Assembly (NCBI GenBank): GCA_905250075.1
Contig: CAJNOP010000003.1
Span: 5,162,177 to 5,226,176 of the forward strand
Source: Rotaria sp. Silwood1
Taxonomy: Eukaryota; Rotifera; Eurotatoria; Philodinida; Philodinidae
Direction: 5' to 3'
Length of the DNA stretch: 64,000 nt
Position numbers and translations under genes: made by a program. This document shows, piece after piece, positions 1 to 11,797 of the stretch; position 1 is the stretch's first letter; each line of letters opens with the position of its first letter. The notes under the pieces were generated by a model. It searched no databases. It worked only from the letters and a program-made list of their open reading frames with translations, and was not told the DNA's origin.

Positions 1-361
1 ATCGATAAATTGGACTGTGCTCTTGATCTTCACGAAGTCATTCACATAATTATTTAACTCTTCTGAGAGAGGAACCTAGCTGGCGAAAATAAAATGTAAT
101 GCAGCAAAAACTTGAATGCAGAAGTAAACATTTTTCTGATACAACTAAATCAGAGGTGAACAACTATAACGAAAATTCTAATCTAATCATAGCAAATGAA
201 GCATGGGGAAATATGAAATTATACTATATGTGCAGCCGAGTACATCAGAGTACCTGTTCAGCAATTCTAGCTTTTGTTTAACCCTTTTATATGTAATTAG
301 TAGCATGCAGAGGAGCGAGTAACTGATAATGCATAGTTTAAGTGAAATGAATGTAGTTTTT
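1..361. other. Non-coding flank
   Basis: No supportable gene. The only open frame (60 codons near position 99) has no recognisable motif, and AT-rich sequence of this length gives such frames by chance. The stretch ends where the left arm of the foldback repeat begins. Confidence 0.5.
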
Positions 362-2036
362 TCCAAAAATTAAATGGCCGTGGGTATTTTTGCAATAACT
401 CAGGAACAGAAAGAGTTAGAGAGCTGCGATTTTCACCATTGCGTAGATAAATGAGTACTCTATATATTCATCAAGACATACTGGAAATCCTTGCTGTTTC
501 AGTATTCGCCCACCACGAGCCTTTCAAACAGTCTGTTACGGGCTTTCCCTTCACATATACCACCATCTTTTCTTTTTATTGTTTTCTTCTATTCTTTCGT
601 TTTCACCTTCTTCGTTTTCTTTTGCACTGATTTCACCTCTATATCTTTTCTTTCATCTAGTCGTCCACCACTATATACATATATACATGTTTCCCTGGAT
701 AGTGAAAATATATATAAATATATGTGTGTGCGTACATTTTTCAGTTGTTCAGATATAGAAAATAAAAAGAAGTAGAGTAAACCATCCAGACCCTAATACA
801 GTCCATTGCGGTTTTTTTAAAGTTCCATGGAGACATATATATCTAAAGTATGCAAAGCATAGCCAGGAGACCCCTCTACAAAACCACGCAAAGCTGAGCT
901 CTCTAGCTATTATGGTTCAAAATTTGTGCCTATTTTCCTGAGGTCCATGCAAGTCGTTTTTCTCAATGCCATAGCTTACGAGTTCATACAACAAAATACC
1001 TTGTTGATCATAGTATTCTTTACGGAAACTACTGTTCTGAATCTCAAACAACTCTTGTAATTGAAAATGGGGAGTTAGATTATGTAGAAGAACCGTAGAT
1101 TGCGAATATGTCATTAAAATGGAGAAAAATCAAAACAGTGCAATTTTATAAGAATGTATTGGAAAATGTCACTAATTTATATAAACCAACATTTAACTCT
1201 TCTATACAGTATTTATTTTATTTTTTATAGTCTTTATCACGCTTCGTAGCTACTCTTAATATCCTTTAGGTGAACCGTAATCGTTTTTTTAAATAAAAAG
1301 TGAATCAGTGTATGTGCCTATACGTTCACCTTTGTGGTGTTATTGATGTTGTTTTTCGGAAGGAATTTTGAATGACCAAACTCTTGAAAAGAAAAGAAAT
1401 GTATGATCCTAAGAATACGAATGCAACGTGGCAAAGACTATACAAAAATGAAATAAATACTGTATAGAAGAGTTAAATGTTGGTTTATATAAATTAGTGA
1501 CATTTTCCAATACATTCTCATAAAATTGCACTTTTTTTATTTTTCTCCATTTTAATGACATATTCGCAATCTACGGTCCTTCTGCATATTCTAACTCCCC
1601 ATTTTCAATTACAAGAGTTGTTTGAGATTCAGAACAGTAGTTTTCGTAAAGAATACTATGATCAACAAGGTGTTTTGTTGTATGAACTCGTAAGTTATAG
1701 CATTAAGAAAAACGACTTGCATGGACCTCAGGAAAATAGGCGCAAATTTTGAACCATAATAGCTAGAGAGCTCAGCCTTGCGTGGTTTTGTAGAGGGGTC
1801 TCCTAGCTATGCTTTGCATACTTTAGATATATATGTCTCCATAGAACTTTAAAAAACCGCAATGGACTGTTTGAAAGGTTCGTGGTGGGATAACACTGAA
1901 ACAGCAAGGATTTCCAGCATGTCTTGATGAATATATAGAGTACTCATTTATCTACGCAATGGTGAAAATCGCAGCTCTCTAGCTCTTTCTGTTCCTGAGT
2001 TATTGCAAAAATACCCACGACCATTTAATTTTCGGA
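362..2036. repeat. 1.7 kb foldback (inverted repeat) element
   Basis: The left arm (about 362-533 plus 798-1262) and right arm (about 1405-2036) are reverse complements with scattered substitutions, roughly 90-95% identical by eye, around a loop of about 140 bp. Each arm contains the same 65-codon open frame (917-1114 minus, 1555-1752 plus; starts MTYSQST and ends in KF), so the frame was duplicated with the arm. It matches no protein family I recognise. The outer ends lie at the shared AAATTAAATGG motif near 372 and 2028. This could be a foldback transposon or a recombination palindrome. No transposase is visible, so it would be non-autonomous. Confidence 0.85.
534..797. mobile_element. 264 bp insertion in the left foldback arm
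   Basis: The right arm reads through the sequence ACAGTCCATT without interruption. In the left arm the same place is split by about 264 bp, with the hexamer ACAGTC at 528-533 and again at 798-803. That is the signature of an insertion with a target-site duplication of up to 6 bp. The insert begins TGTTACGGGC and could be read as TG...CA with a shorter (3 bp) duplication, as for a tiny solo LTR, but no further LTR features are visible. Its interior is pyrimidine-rich on the plus strand, which explains the 94-codon frame there. Confidence 0.7.
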
Positions 2037-2864
2037 CAGGCTTTAGTATGCAATATGAACCAAATTCTTATATAAGAAAAGGCAAGGAATAATGCTTTGT
2101 CATATGTCCATACAACATTTGATATAGAACTGAAACAGCTTAATTTTATATTTATATCGACTAAATTTATGAGCAAATGAAAGTAGTATTTTCTCTGAAA
2201 ACACTCAATAACCTAATCTTTGTGAGGGCATATAATATGAATAAATCTTTGGTAGCTCAGCCAATTGGTATACAATACAAAATGCATTAGAAGATCTAAT
2301 TCTATTAGCTAAAGATTTTGGACACTCAAAATAACAAAACAGGTAACATAAAATTGAATTTTTGGTGAGACGACGGACAATTTTGCTACATAGAGATCTT
2401 CTTCTTTGTATGGATTTCGTTGTTTTTCAAGGTTTGAGAAGGTTAAAACGAAGACAGCAGTCATAATACCTGATAATCGATAATGAATCGGAGAGCGAGA
2501 GAACCAAATGATCAATGGAAAATATTCTTTAAAATTTTGTTCATATCTGTTAATAGAGTTCTCTTAGTAATGAATTTTGCAATGTTTATACTTCACAGTG
2601 TCTTTCTGATTTCAATTATCTGCTTGGTCGAAATGTAATTTTTCAAATTCACAGCGACAAAAAGCCAGTTCTGATTCCCGTATCGTGTTATGATCTTCTA
2701 AAGAAAAGTGTTTCATATTCAATTGTTCAAATAATTAGTGGATGTTTTTTAGAAACTTTCGATTTATCTGGCAATCAGCATTGGACGTGTTTCACCGCAT
2801 TTTGTAGTCGAATGGAACTCGAATGTCATTTAGTATCTAGAGATCCTAGATTTTAAGAAAACTC
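2037..2864. other. Non-coding, no feature recognised
   Basis: Short frames only, without motifs or splice-consistent coding blocks. Nothing supportable is seen between the foldback repeat and dispersed repeat A. Confidence 0.4.
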
Positions 2865-3245
2865 GTATATTCAAAACTTGATCTAAACATTGTGCATATA
2901 GAGAACTTACCTAAACTTTACTATCCATAGAAAAAGATCTATATATTGAAAGTCTCATATTTTGAAGAGACGCTCTTGAAAACTTCTGAATTATTCTTGC
3001 ACAGGTAATCTAGTTGAGTTGTCTATATGTACAAACCTTTAGATCAAACTTTGAAAATAGAAGTTTTCCGAAAACTTCGGGCCTCTAGGAAATAGACACA
3101 TGGACAGTTCGATAGCTTTGTCAAATGTCAATAGAAATCAAAGTCCTTTTTAAGGTGTTATTAAAACATCATGTAGTATGTATACATGAAAAACTGTTGT
3201 AGCTGGAAGTGGTAGCTAAAGAGGTTCTCTGATAAACTGAATACT
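2865..3245 (+). repeat. Dispersed repeat A, copy 1
   Basis: About 370 bp that matches 51525-51905 in the same orientation at roughly 65-70% identity by eye. Shared anchors include GAAAGTCTCATAT, ACTTCTGAAT/GCTTCTGAAT, TAGTTGAGTT, AAGTTTTCYGAAAAC and AGTTCGATAGCTT in the same order and spacing. No coding frame survives in both copies, so this is an old interspersed repeat rather than a gene family. Confidence 0.65.
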
Positions 3246-3503
3246 ATCATGTTTATAATATTTATTTAAAAAATAAAAACCATGTTACAAATAATTCTTG
3301 AGCGAAACCAAATCAAGGATAATCATTTTATTTCATATTTCACAAGTCACCGCAAAAAATTCACTGTTCTTTATATTTTCTTTATCTACTATTTACTCGT
3401 TTAATGATCTAGTCCGATATATATCTAAATGCATATACAAAAAATAAATACGGCTGTCAAAAAAGAGGATATATTTATTTTGATCATATTATTTTGTTGA
3501 AAA

Positions 3504-5358
3504 TTATTCTGCATTGACCCATTCATTTTCTGTAATAAATTTTTCTACGATTTCTTTAACTACAAGATTACTAATTAATTGTTCAGCAACTAATGGTTTA
3601 TTGGCTATTGGATCAAGATGGCTAACTTTGTACAGATTTTCTTCAATACATGATCGACAATAAGTAATACCAACTAAAACAAAAAAAAATAATCAGAAAT
3701 AAAACATTTGTTTTCTTTGGGTCTTTGAAAGAGAAATATTTAATTTACATGGTGTAATAACCGGATCTCTCATGATATCGTAACAAAGTTTACATGTTAA
3801 ATATTCTGGTATTTCACGTCGTTTTCTTTTTATATTAACTTCATTAAATAAATTATTCAATTCATGCAATGATTGATTAGATGTTTGTTCGATTTCAAAT
3901 AATGTTTGTTCAAGTATTGGATCGATAACATTATTCATTTGATCATCAGGTGTTGTAGCTGTTTTTGAACTAACTGGAACCATTGAATCAAGATTTGTTG
4001 TTGTCTGTTGATTATGACAATCCATTGTTTGTGATAAATATTGTTTTAAAATTAAAAAACTATTCGCTGTTGTTGATAAAGGTGATATGGATTCTGATTC
4101 AATTTGTTTATTTGTATTAGTTTCATTATCTTCTAAATATTTTTCAATACATAATTGCATACGTCGTTCTTTATCTGTTTGCATTAATGAATGAAGATAT
4201 GTTTGTAAACTATTTTCATTTTCAAAACGTTTTTGTTCCATTAATGAAAAACGACATTTTTGTGCATAATGTAAAAGTCTTTGAATTTCATTACCAAAAT
4301 TTTTATTTTGGATCTATTACAACAAAAAGAAAAACAATAATGATTTTCTTGAATTTTTTTTTTGCAACAAAACAAACTTTGCATAATTCAAGTGCTCGTT
4401 TACAACATATTATTGCTTCATCATATCGTTGTTGTTCAATATAATATTGACCTAAGTACGCATGAGCTTTGATATAATTTGGATCAAGATCAAGACTATG
4501 ACAAACATCTTGATATACTTTATCCCATTGTTTCAATTTTATATAACATAATGCACGATTAACATAGTAGGTAGCTTTTTCACCATTTTGTTTTAATGCC
4601 TGATTATAACAACTGATTGCATCATTATACTTCTTTTGTAAAAAATGATTATTGCCTATTAAAAGAAACCGTATCAATTAATTTTAGTTAAACTTCTCAG
4701 TTCATCAAGGATAGAAGAATCAATGAATGATTTCAGAAAAGACTTTCATCGATAGGATTGATTTTATTTTAGAGATACTCATAGCCTAACTGAGAAAAAT
4801 TTTACAACTCTTACTCTAGACTATCCTGCACGTGCAGTACGGTAATTCTACCAGCAGTATCCACGTCCCATCGAGTTGAATAAAGATGGGATGGTCGCCG
4901 ACAGCTTTAGTCACAACCTTTCTTTTATTTTTTGATTTTTCTAGACTTGTAAATTTCGAGATTGTGAGTATATATCAATCCTGTACATCTCTATTTTATT
5001 TTAATCATTTTTTTTTAAATATTTTTTATGTGCAATTTTTTGGACTATGTTAGAAATCTTCGATAGTATGGGATACAAATCAATGTCCAGTGATCAATGT
5101 TTTATTGAGTACTATTTCATGCATAACTCTAACCGAAAATTTTAATCTCGATCTAAGTTCTATCACATAATACACTTCGACTGAGAAAGAAAAGTTCTAG
5201 ATATCTATTTTCTATTATCTCAAAAATATGAACGATTTATGATTTTTAATAACTTTTGTTGAAAAGAAAATATATTTTAACATTCAAAATACGACTGAAC
5301 AATATCAATGAATATTCTAACCTTTTTCTTTAATTGCTTCACCTTTTTCCACTGTCAT
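3504..5358 (-). CDS. STUB1: CHIP/STUB1 E3 ubiquitin ligase (TPR + U-box)
   Basis: Cytosolic co-chaperone E3 that binds Hsp70/Hsp90 C-terminal EEVD tails through its TPRs and ubiquitinates clients through its U-box. Four exons join in frame: 5358-5322, 4655-4378, 4313-3749 and 3673-3504 (349 aa). Three TPRs fill residues 10-100 and keep the carboxylate-clamp residues (K/N in the first helix, N of NRALCY, K of KAHAYLG). A charged helical stretch follows (EQKRFENENSLQ), then the U-box (EYLTCKLCYDIMRDPVITP, continued across an intron by FGITYCRSC) and the family ending ENEWV. The human protein is 303 aa; the excess is a low-complexity Ser/Thr/Asn spacer of about 60 residues between the helical dimerisation region and the U-box. 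The first coding exon is only 37 nt, followed by a 0.67 kb intron. The neighbouring minus-strand ORAI gene starts upstream. Confidence 0.93.
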
Positions 5359-5527
5359 TGTTATCGTATATCAACAATATCAAAAAAATATCTACAAAGA
5401 CAGAATATATTTTGCACAATAGACAAGAAAAAAAAGACATGAAACACTATTTTTATTATATGAGATTGTAAATATGAAAAATAAAACAAAGAAGTTGTCA
5501 TATAATTGTTCATTTTGCTTTAATTCA

Positions 5528-6263
5528 TTAAACAATATTCGCTTGCGCAAGTCTTCCAGTTGTCAATGTATTTTCAATTTCATTTAATTCATCTTGATGA
5601 CGACTTAGTTTAAATGAAACAAGACGTCGATAAAAATGTAATGAAAATATACAAAATAATATTATAACTGGTACAATAACAATTGTTGTTGCTATAGCAG
5701 CTGGACGTGTTACAAAGAAAAATTTAACCCAACATACAAGTGCTATTTCAACAAGAAATAAAAATATACCTAAATCAAAAAATGAATAATTAGATTTTAT
5801 ACTTAAAAAAATAAACAGAAAACTCTTACCAAATCCAGTACTTAATATCCAAGCTAATTCAATATAAATATGCATTGTTGTATGTGACGCATATTCATCA
5901 TAACCAACTAAACTGTCAGCTTCTAATTGTGGTAATATACATGTACTAATCATTAATGCTAATAGATGTACACCAACAAGAAGACATGTTACAATTGAAT
6001 AGACGACTAATAATGGTGCTGACGCTTTAGAATTTTTGTGATCATCTAATGATATCTCAACCATCGCAACCTGTTCAATTAATAGTAGAAAAAACTTTGA
6101 TAAGATGATCGTATTCATACAATACCTACAAAAATAAATCACTGACCATAGCAAATCCGGATAGAAGAGCACTTGTACGTGAAACAGCTTTCAATTTTGC
6201 TTTACTAAATAGAAGACGACGACGTCTTAATGGATATCTTATATGTGCTTGTTCGATATCCAT
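5528..6263 (-). CDS. ORAI: ORAI calcium release-activated channel
   Basis: Plasma-membrane pore subunit of store-operated calcium entry, gated by STIM. Three exons (6263-6147, 6070-5830, 5769-5528) close in frame to 199 aa with phases matching at both introns. The pore helix block KLKAVSRTSALLSGFAMV then AMVE is nearly identical to vertebrate ORAI; the selectivity-filter glutamate is E44 (human E106) and the SRTSALL gating arginine is present. TM2 contains HLLALMISTCILP, TM3 has the conserved glutamate in LVEIALVCWVKF, and TM4 ends in HFYRRLVSFK. The N-terminus is very short (about 20 residues before the basic pore extension, about 70 in human), so a further upstream exon may have been missed. 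The ATG at 6263 is the first in frame with the conserved part. Confidence 0.95.
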
Positions 6264-7459
6264 AGTTTTTTCGTATAAAATAATAATGACACTTGAATGT
6301 AAAAACGGATACGATAGGACGAAATCACACGCTACATTTATCAATTAGAATCTAAATAATAAAAATAACAGAACAGAAATTCATTGATTGAAAGAATTAT
6401 ATTATTTTGGACATATGGTGATATTTTATGGATAATTAATAGATGACGCTCATATTCATTTGTGTGATAATAATCTACTGCTTTATAAAAATAAAAATAT
6501 TTAAAAATTCCTATGTATACCATCATTACCAGTCAAGACATGAATTGTTTCTCAAACTATGAGCAGTTCGTAGGAAGTTGTATTTCCGACCTGAAGTCAA
6601 TTAAATCTGCCAATAACTCTTGGTGACAGAACCATAAAGCTTGAGTTGATGCAAATATGCTCTAGATGCACACTTCGTAAACTACGATTGACTCAGCCAC
6701 CTTTTTGTTTTTCTTTTTTGTCAGATTAATAGATTTCAGTAACGCAATAAAAGTTTTGTATAACAATTGTCTTACATTAGGTCAACAGACTTAAAAAATG
6801 TTTTTAAAGAAACAATCAGTTTCGTATTAGTAAATATTGAATGATATATTGACAATGACTTGAAGAAGAACTGTATAGAGAATTTGAATCAGATTAATTA
6901 GAATCCACCAAAATTTTTCTTCATCATCGGAGACAAAGACTTGATGCCTAATAAACATTTCCAAAACTGAACAAAATCACCATGAAATATGGTTTCTTTT
7001 GTCAACATTTCTACTTTGCCCTTAAAACTTTTCTTTTCGAGTAACGAAATTCTTGTTTCAAGAGTTGAATTTCAACAGACATACACGTTCGCATAGAAAC
7101 TTGGATATTGGATACTATTCAATGTAGCGGTTGAATTATGTTTCAATCAATTAAATTTAACAATGGAATGAGTACCAAAATTTATTTAGTAACAAATCAT
7201 CGGAATAAAATTACTATAAAGACAATTTTAAACTTTTCTAAGTTAAAATATTTAAAAAAGGATTTTTAATATTTTGCTACACTCTAGGTCAATGAATATC
7301 TCAAGAATTGTTCAAAGAATTCATGTGACTGGAACTGATCTTTTTATTCTTTATGTAGATCAAATACCACGTACTTTAAACAAATTATAATACTGAGTGC
7401 TATGAGCAGATTTTTTGTATGTTTTTACATATCATTGACTAAATTATCGTTGTTATTTA
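6264..7459. other. Non-coding upstream of ORAI
   Basis: It should hold the ORAI promoter. A 61-codon minus frame at 6341-6526 is rich in Y and I without recognisable motifs and is probably not coding. No repeat match within the window was seen. Confidence 0.4.
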
Positions 7460-8200
7460 TTAAGGGCCCCCACCCCCTCTCAAAAAAATCAATTTTGGTC
7501 AAATTTATCGATTTTGTGATATATAACTCATTAGATAGAGCAAAGTGTCTACTCTCGAATGCACTATAGTTGATTGATTTTATGATGAGCTTTAAGAATA
7601 TTACATAAGTTTTTCTGAACCTCCATATTGGAAAAAATAAGGCTTTTAAAAACTTATTTTCCGTTTTTCTCAAAATCAGTTTTTTCGAGTATACCGTTTA
7701 CGCGGGCACACCTTTCTTAATAACAACTCAATAGAGGAGGGATAATTTTTTCTTATTTTATAAAGGACAAGGGGGGCTAGATCCTAATAGAGTCCGATTT
7801 TTGAATTTCTCTTCTGCTGAAATAAAAAACTTGGATCTTTCGTTTTGTTTAGCGACTTTTTTGACCATGAATTCGAGAATTTTTCGAAAAACGTTTTTTA
7901 AAAAACAAACAAAGTGAAATTCAAAAATCGGTCTCTATTAGGATCTAGCCCTAAGAGTACTCTACAATTTAAAAACCACGCCGACATGTTTAGCTAATAT
8001 CCTCATGTTGAAAACCTTGCCCGCGTAAAGGGTATTTTTGACCAATGAATCGACTAGAACTTGTGTATATCTTTGAGATTTGGGGGAGATATTTTAACTG
8101 TAATCTATCCTAGCCTAGACTAACATTTTCTGAAGTTTTGGTTGAAATCGGATGAAAAATAACAAAGTTGATTTCTGAGCCTCCCCCCCTTTTAAAAAAC
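7460..8200. repeat. Nested inverted repeats
   Basis: Two nested inverted pairs share one centre. The outer pair is at 7690-7712 and 8012-8035 (core TTTACGCGGGCA and its complement). The inner pair is at 7775-7809 and 7916-7951 (GGCTAGATCCTAATAGAGTC and complement, with near-perfect match). Short C-rich tracts (CCCCCACCCCC near 7465, CCCCCCC near 8184) bound the region in the same orientation. It looks like a degraded non-autonomous foldback element; no transposase remnant is visible. Confidence 0.6.
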
Positions 8201-11200
8201 TGTTTCTGAATAACCAAAAAGAAATTCTGTTTGACCTAAATTGTTATTCTGGAATAGATTTTTATTTATTTAATACATGTAACATTATATAGTAAACATG
8301 ATTCTTTAAATTGTTTTAAATTATTTATATAAACATAAGAGTTTTTCGATTCATCAGAGTCAGATTCAAATAATATTTTTAATGTTTTTCCATATTGATT
8401 TGTATTATGCTCATCATTAATTTCGATTGATTCAAATGATTTAATAATATAATCAAGTTTCATTGTCTCATTTGAATAATCGAATGGTTTATTTAAATGA
8501 AGTGTTTCACTTTTTGTTGGACGTAAATCAATATTATGTTTTCGTTTTGTTGTTAGACAACGTAATTTAGATTCAGATTTTGATTGTAATAACGATATAT
8601 GTCCATCATCATCATCATCATCTTCTTCCAATAAATCTTGACGACGTACAAGTCTTGGAAGACGTTCTATTGGTATGCCAGCACTTGATCGAATACTATA
8701 TTGATTTCGTTGATTATCATATGAAACATTTGATACTCTATTAGTCGACATAATACCTGATGATGTTCGTTTCATTTCATCATTAGGACATACAATAATA
8801 ATTAACTGACGACGAGTAGATGCAAATATATGTTCATTATACCATTCTTGCATATCAGTTACAGTTAAACTATCAAGAGCATTACGCTAAATTTATTGAA
8901 TAAAAATGTAAGCATCGTAGTTAGAATTAAGCTTACTTCTTGATTATTTCGATCAAATATAAATGAATTTAATATAATTTCAGTCCAATATCGATCAACA
9001 CATGCTTGTAGAGAATTATCCATATTTTGTTTTGCTAATTAAATGAATAGTTATTGTTTAACATAATAAATAAATGTTTACAATATACCATTTCGAAACA
9101 TGCTTAAAAGTCGTTCAAATTCTACTGTTGTTGTTTCCATAATAAGATCTTTAAAATGAACAAAAAATTTTGATACAAAATCAACAACATCCTATTTAGA
9201 ATAGAGAAAACAACTAAGTACAATTAATAAATGTAGAGTGAACCATCAATAGCAATACAATAAAAAGAATAAAATATCTTTAGATTGGTTGAATCAAATG
9301 GGTTGGTTTTTTAGTTCGTGGCAGAAGTCTATTCGAAGTTTTTTTCATATGAATAAGATAAGCATATACTACTATTAAGTATTATTGTTGATATTATGAA
9401 AACAATTTAATATGCTATCAAGTAACAAAAATACGTTGGAAGCATTTCATAGATGATTTTCAATTGTCATCTAACGGGAAAATGTTTTTCAACTAAACAA
9501 TCGCTTTCTCACAGAAAGTTCATGGATTATCGATTATCGATCATACTGATCTCGAACATATCGATAAGAAATTTTCATAGGTGTTGACATACTGGTTTTC
9601 CAATGTATTTTCTGCAAAAAAAAAAGCGATTTGAAATTAAAAAAATTACCGTATTCTACGCAATTCAGTGTGCTCTGTAATCTGACCAGATGAAAAAAAT
9701 CTTTTGGTGAAAAGTTTCTTAGACTGGATAAACAATTTTTTTAGACAACTTAGATAGAAAAATTTCAGATTTCTCCTCGTCATGTTCGGAATCTGTATGA
9801 TCGATAATTCATAATACACTAGCTTTCGATGAGAAAGTGATTAGTTAGTTGAAAACGTTCCTTCTTAAGAACATAGAGCAAAATTTCAAATTAGTTAGTT
9901 AATAAGTGAATTATTACAACATTTATCGAATTGTCAAATATGGAATATTAGTTTTTGAAAGGAAATTTATGATCGAATGGAATGCAATAATGCATTTTAC
10001 TTATGGAGTACAAATTTCAGCATTTTAACTGTCTACTAGTTTTCAAAATTTGTTCTCGGTACATAAATACTGTTCTCTGAGACACTAACTGGAAATTATC
10101 TGTGAAATACTTCTTGTATATTATTCTTACTTGACAATAGCTACAATATCTTTAGATGAGGCCAAAAATATGACTTAACTTCAAAAAACCTTTTATCACT
10201 AAATAAGAACTCTGTCCTTTCGAGCAAACCAAAGTAAAACTATTGCAGCTATTTTATTGTAGTACTATTCATGGTCCAACTTGAACGTGTATATCATAAA
10301 TTTTACCATTGAATTATAAATTTCAGATGAAAACATTCTTAAAAAAATATAAAATGAAGATTTATATAAATATAAAATAAATCTTTACAATTCAATTTGA
10401 AGTGAAATAATACCATAGGTATCACGAAGTGTTACTAAAATGTTATAATATGTAATATTGGACATAAAGCTTTTCATTTTTACATACCATTACATGTAAA
10501 ATGATTTGGACCAGCTGTTTGTAAATAATCTTCAAGTGATTCTTGTATGAGTTCGGCAATAATTTCTATAAGTATATAATCTCGTATTGAAGTAATACCA
10601 TGTTCAAAAAAGATTGACATATGAGTAGCACAATCATTTGATTGATAACTTTCAATTTTAACAATAGTTTGTTGTGCTGGTAATTGTGTTGCACGAAGCT
10701 TCAAATCAAAATTTATTATTTATATTTCGTTAAAGAATTTTTACCGAAGGTAATAATATTTTTGATACAGAATCTAATTCAAGTATATTTTGTGTTAGAT
10801 AGAAGAGTTCTTTCGATTCCTTAAATGAAACAATAGAAACATTTAAAACGATTGCAATGAATATTGATATATTTGTGTTTTCAAATTTCTCTTGATAAAA
10901 AAAGCTGTCAGCACAATTTCTGCGGAATTCAAACATTGAACCATGGTGTAGTTACTTTCTGAACGAAAAGGTTTCGTTCATTTATTAATCAACTATTAAA
11001 GGTCCTAGACAATTTAAAGAGCTAAGTCAGACAAAAACAAAATGGTTGCAGATGTTTAAAAGAGTTCTACTGCGCAGCCATTTTATTATATTGAACTTCT
11101 TTTACAAAGATTATTCAAGTACTAAATCTGGATTAACATTAGTCATCTAATAAGACTAATAATGAAAAGCAAGCAACAGGCACCCATTAATCATTAATAT

Positions 11201-11605
11201 AAGGTTTAAATTTTTCTGTTTATTATTTCATTGCAAGTCTTTCGATTAGAGGGGATCTATTTCGCAAAAATAATGACTTTTTATAAAAACTTAACTAATA
11301 GCATTAAGATTTAATGTTTTCGGATCTATTGTGCACATTCATTATTTTGACAGAATAGGTTTTTCTCGAATGAAAAAGTTTCAATCGAATAAGATAAAAT
11401 TTTCTTTAACTACTTAATCATTTAATAAATTGCTTTTTATTCATTTCGGTATGTCTCAAGAATCAATTTAATAGTAAGTTTTTGTTGTGTCACTGTAGAA
11501 TCATGTGAATTGCAAATTTTTGGCAGAGACAAGAGAAAATCGACTGTTGTTAAATCTGTGAGAAGTCTCAGTGTCTCAAGGAGGAAGGAGCAAGACTTCA
11601 AGAGT

Positions 11606-11765
11606 GCGTACTTCCCACGTACTTCCATCATACTTTCTCATACTTCCATCGTACTTCCCTCGTACCTCCTCGTACTTCCATCGTACTTTCTCATACTTCC
11701 TTGGACTTCCATTATACTTCTCCGTACTTCCTTGTACTTTACTTGTACTCTGTTATATCTCGTTG
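11606..11765 (+). repeat. TACTTCC-type minisatellite
   Basis: About ten degenerate copies of a 10-15 bp unit built on CGTACTTCCATCATACTT. The same unit recurs at 14193-14268, and weakly at 12720-12760. The open frames here are by-products of the repeat (they read as strings of S/T/L/Y). Confidence 0.75.
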
Positions 11766-11797
11766 TATTTCTTTCTAAATCGTAGTACTTTCGCATA

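Noticed and set aside
491-775. 94-codon frame rich in F, S and T
   Set aside because: It crosses the boundary of the 264 bp insert, so it joins unrelated sequences; composition is that of a pyrimidine tract.
2246-2320. tRNA-like D-arm text (GGTAGCTCAGCCAATTGGTA)
   Set aside because: No T-arm GGTTCRA, no acceptor-stem pairing and no anticodon loop follow at the right spacing.
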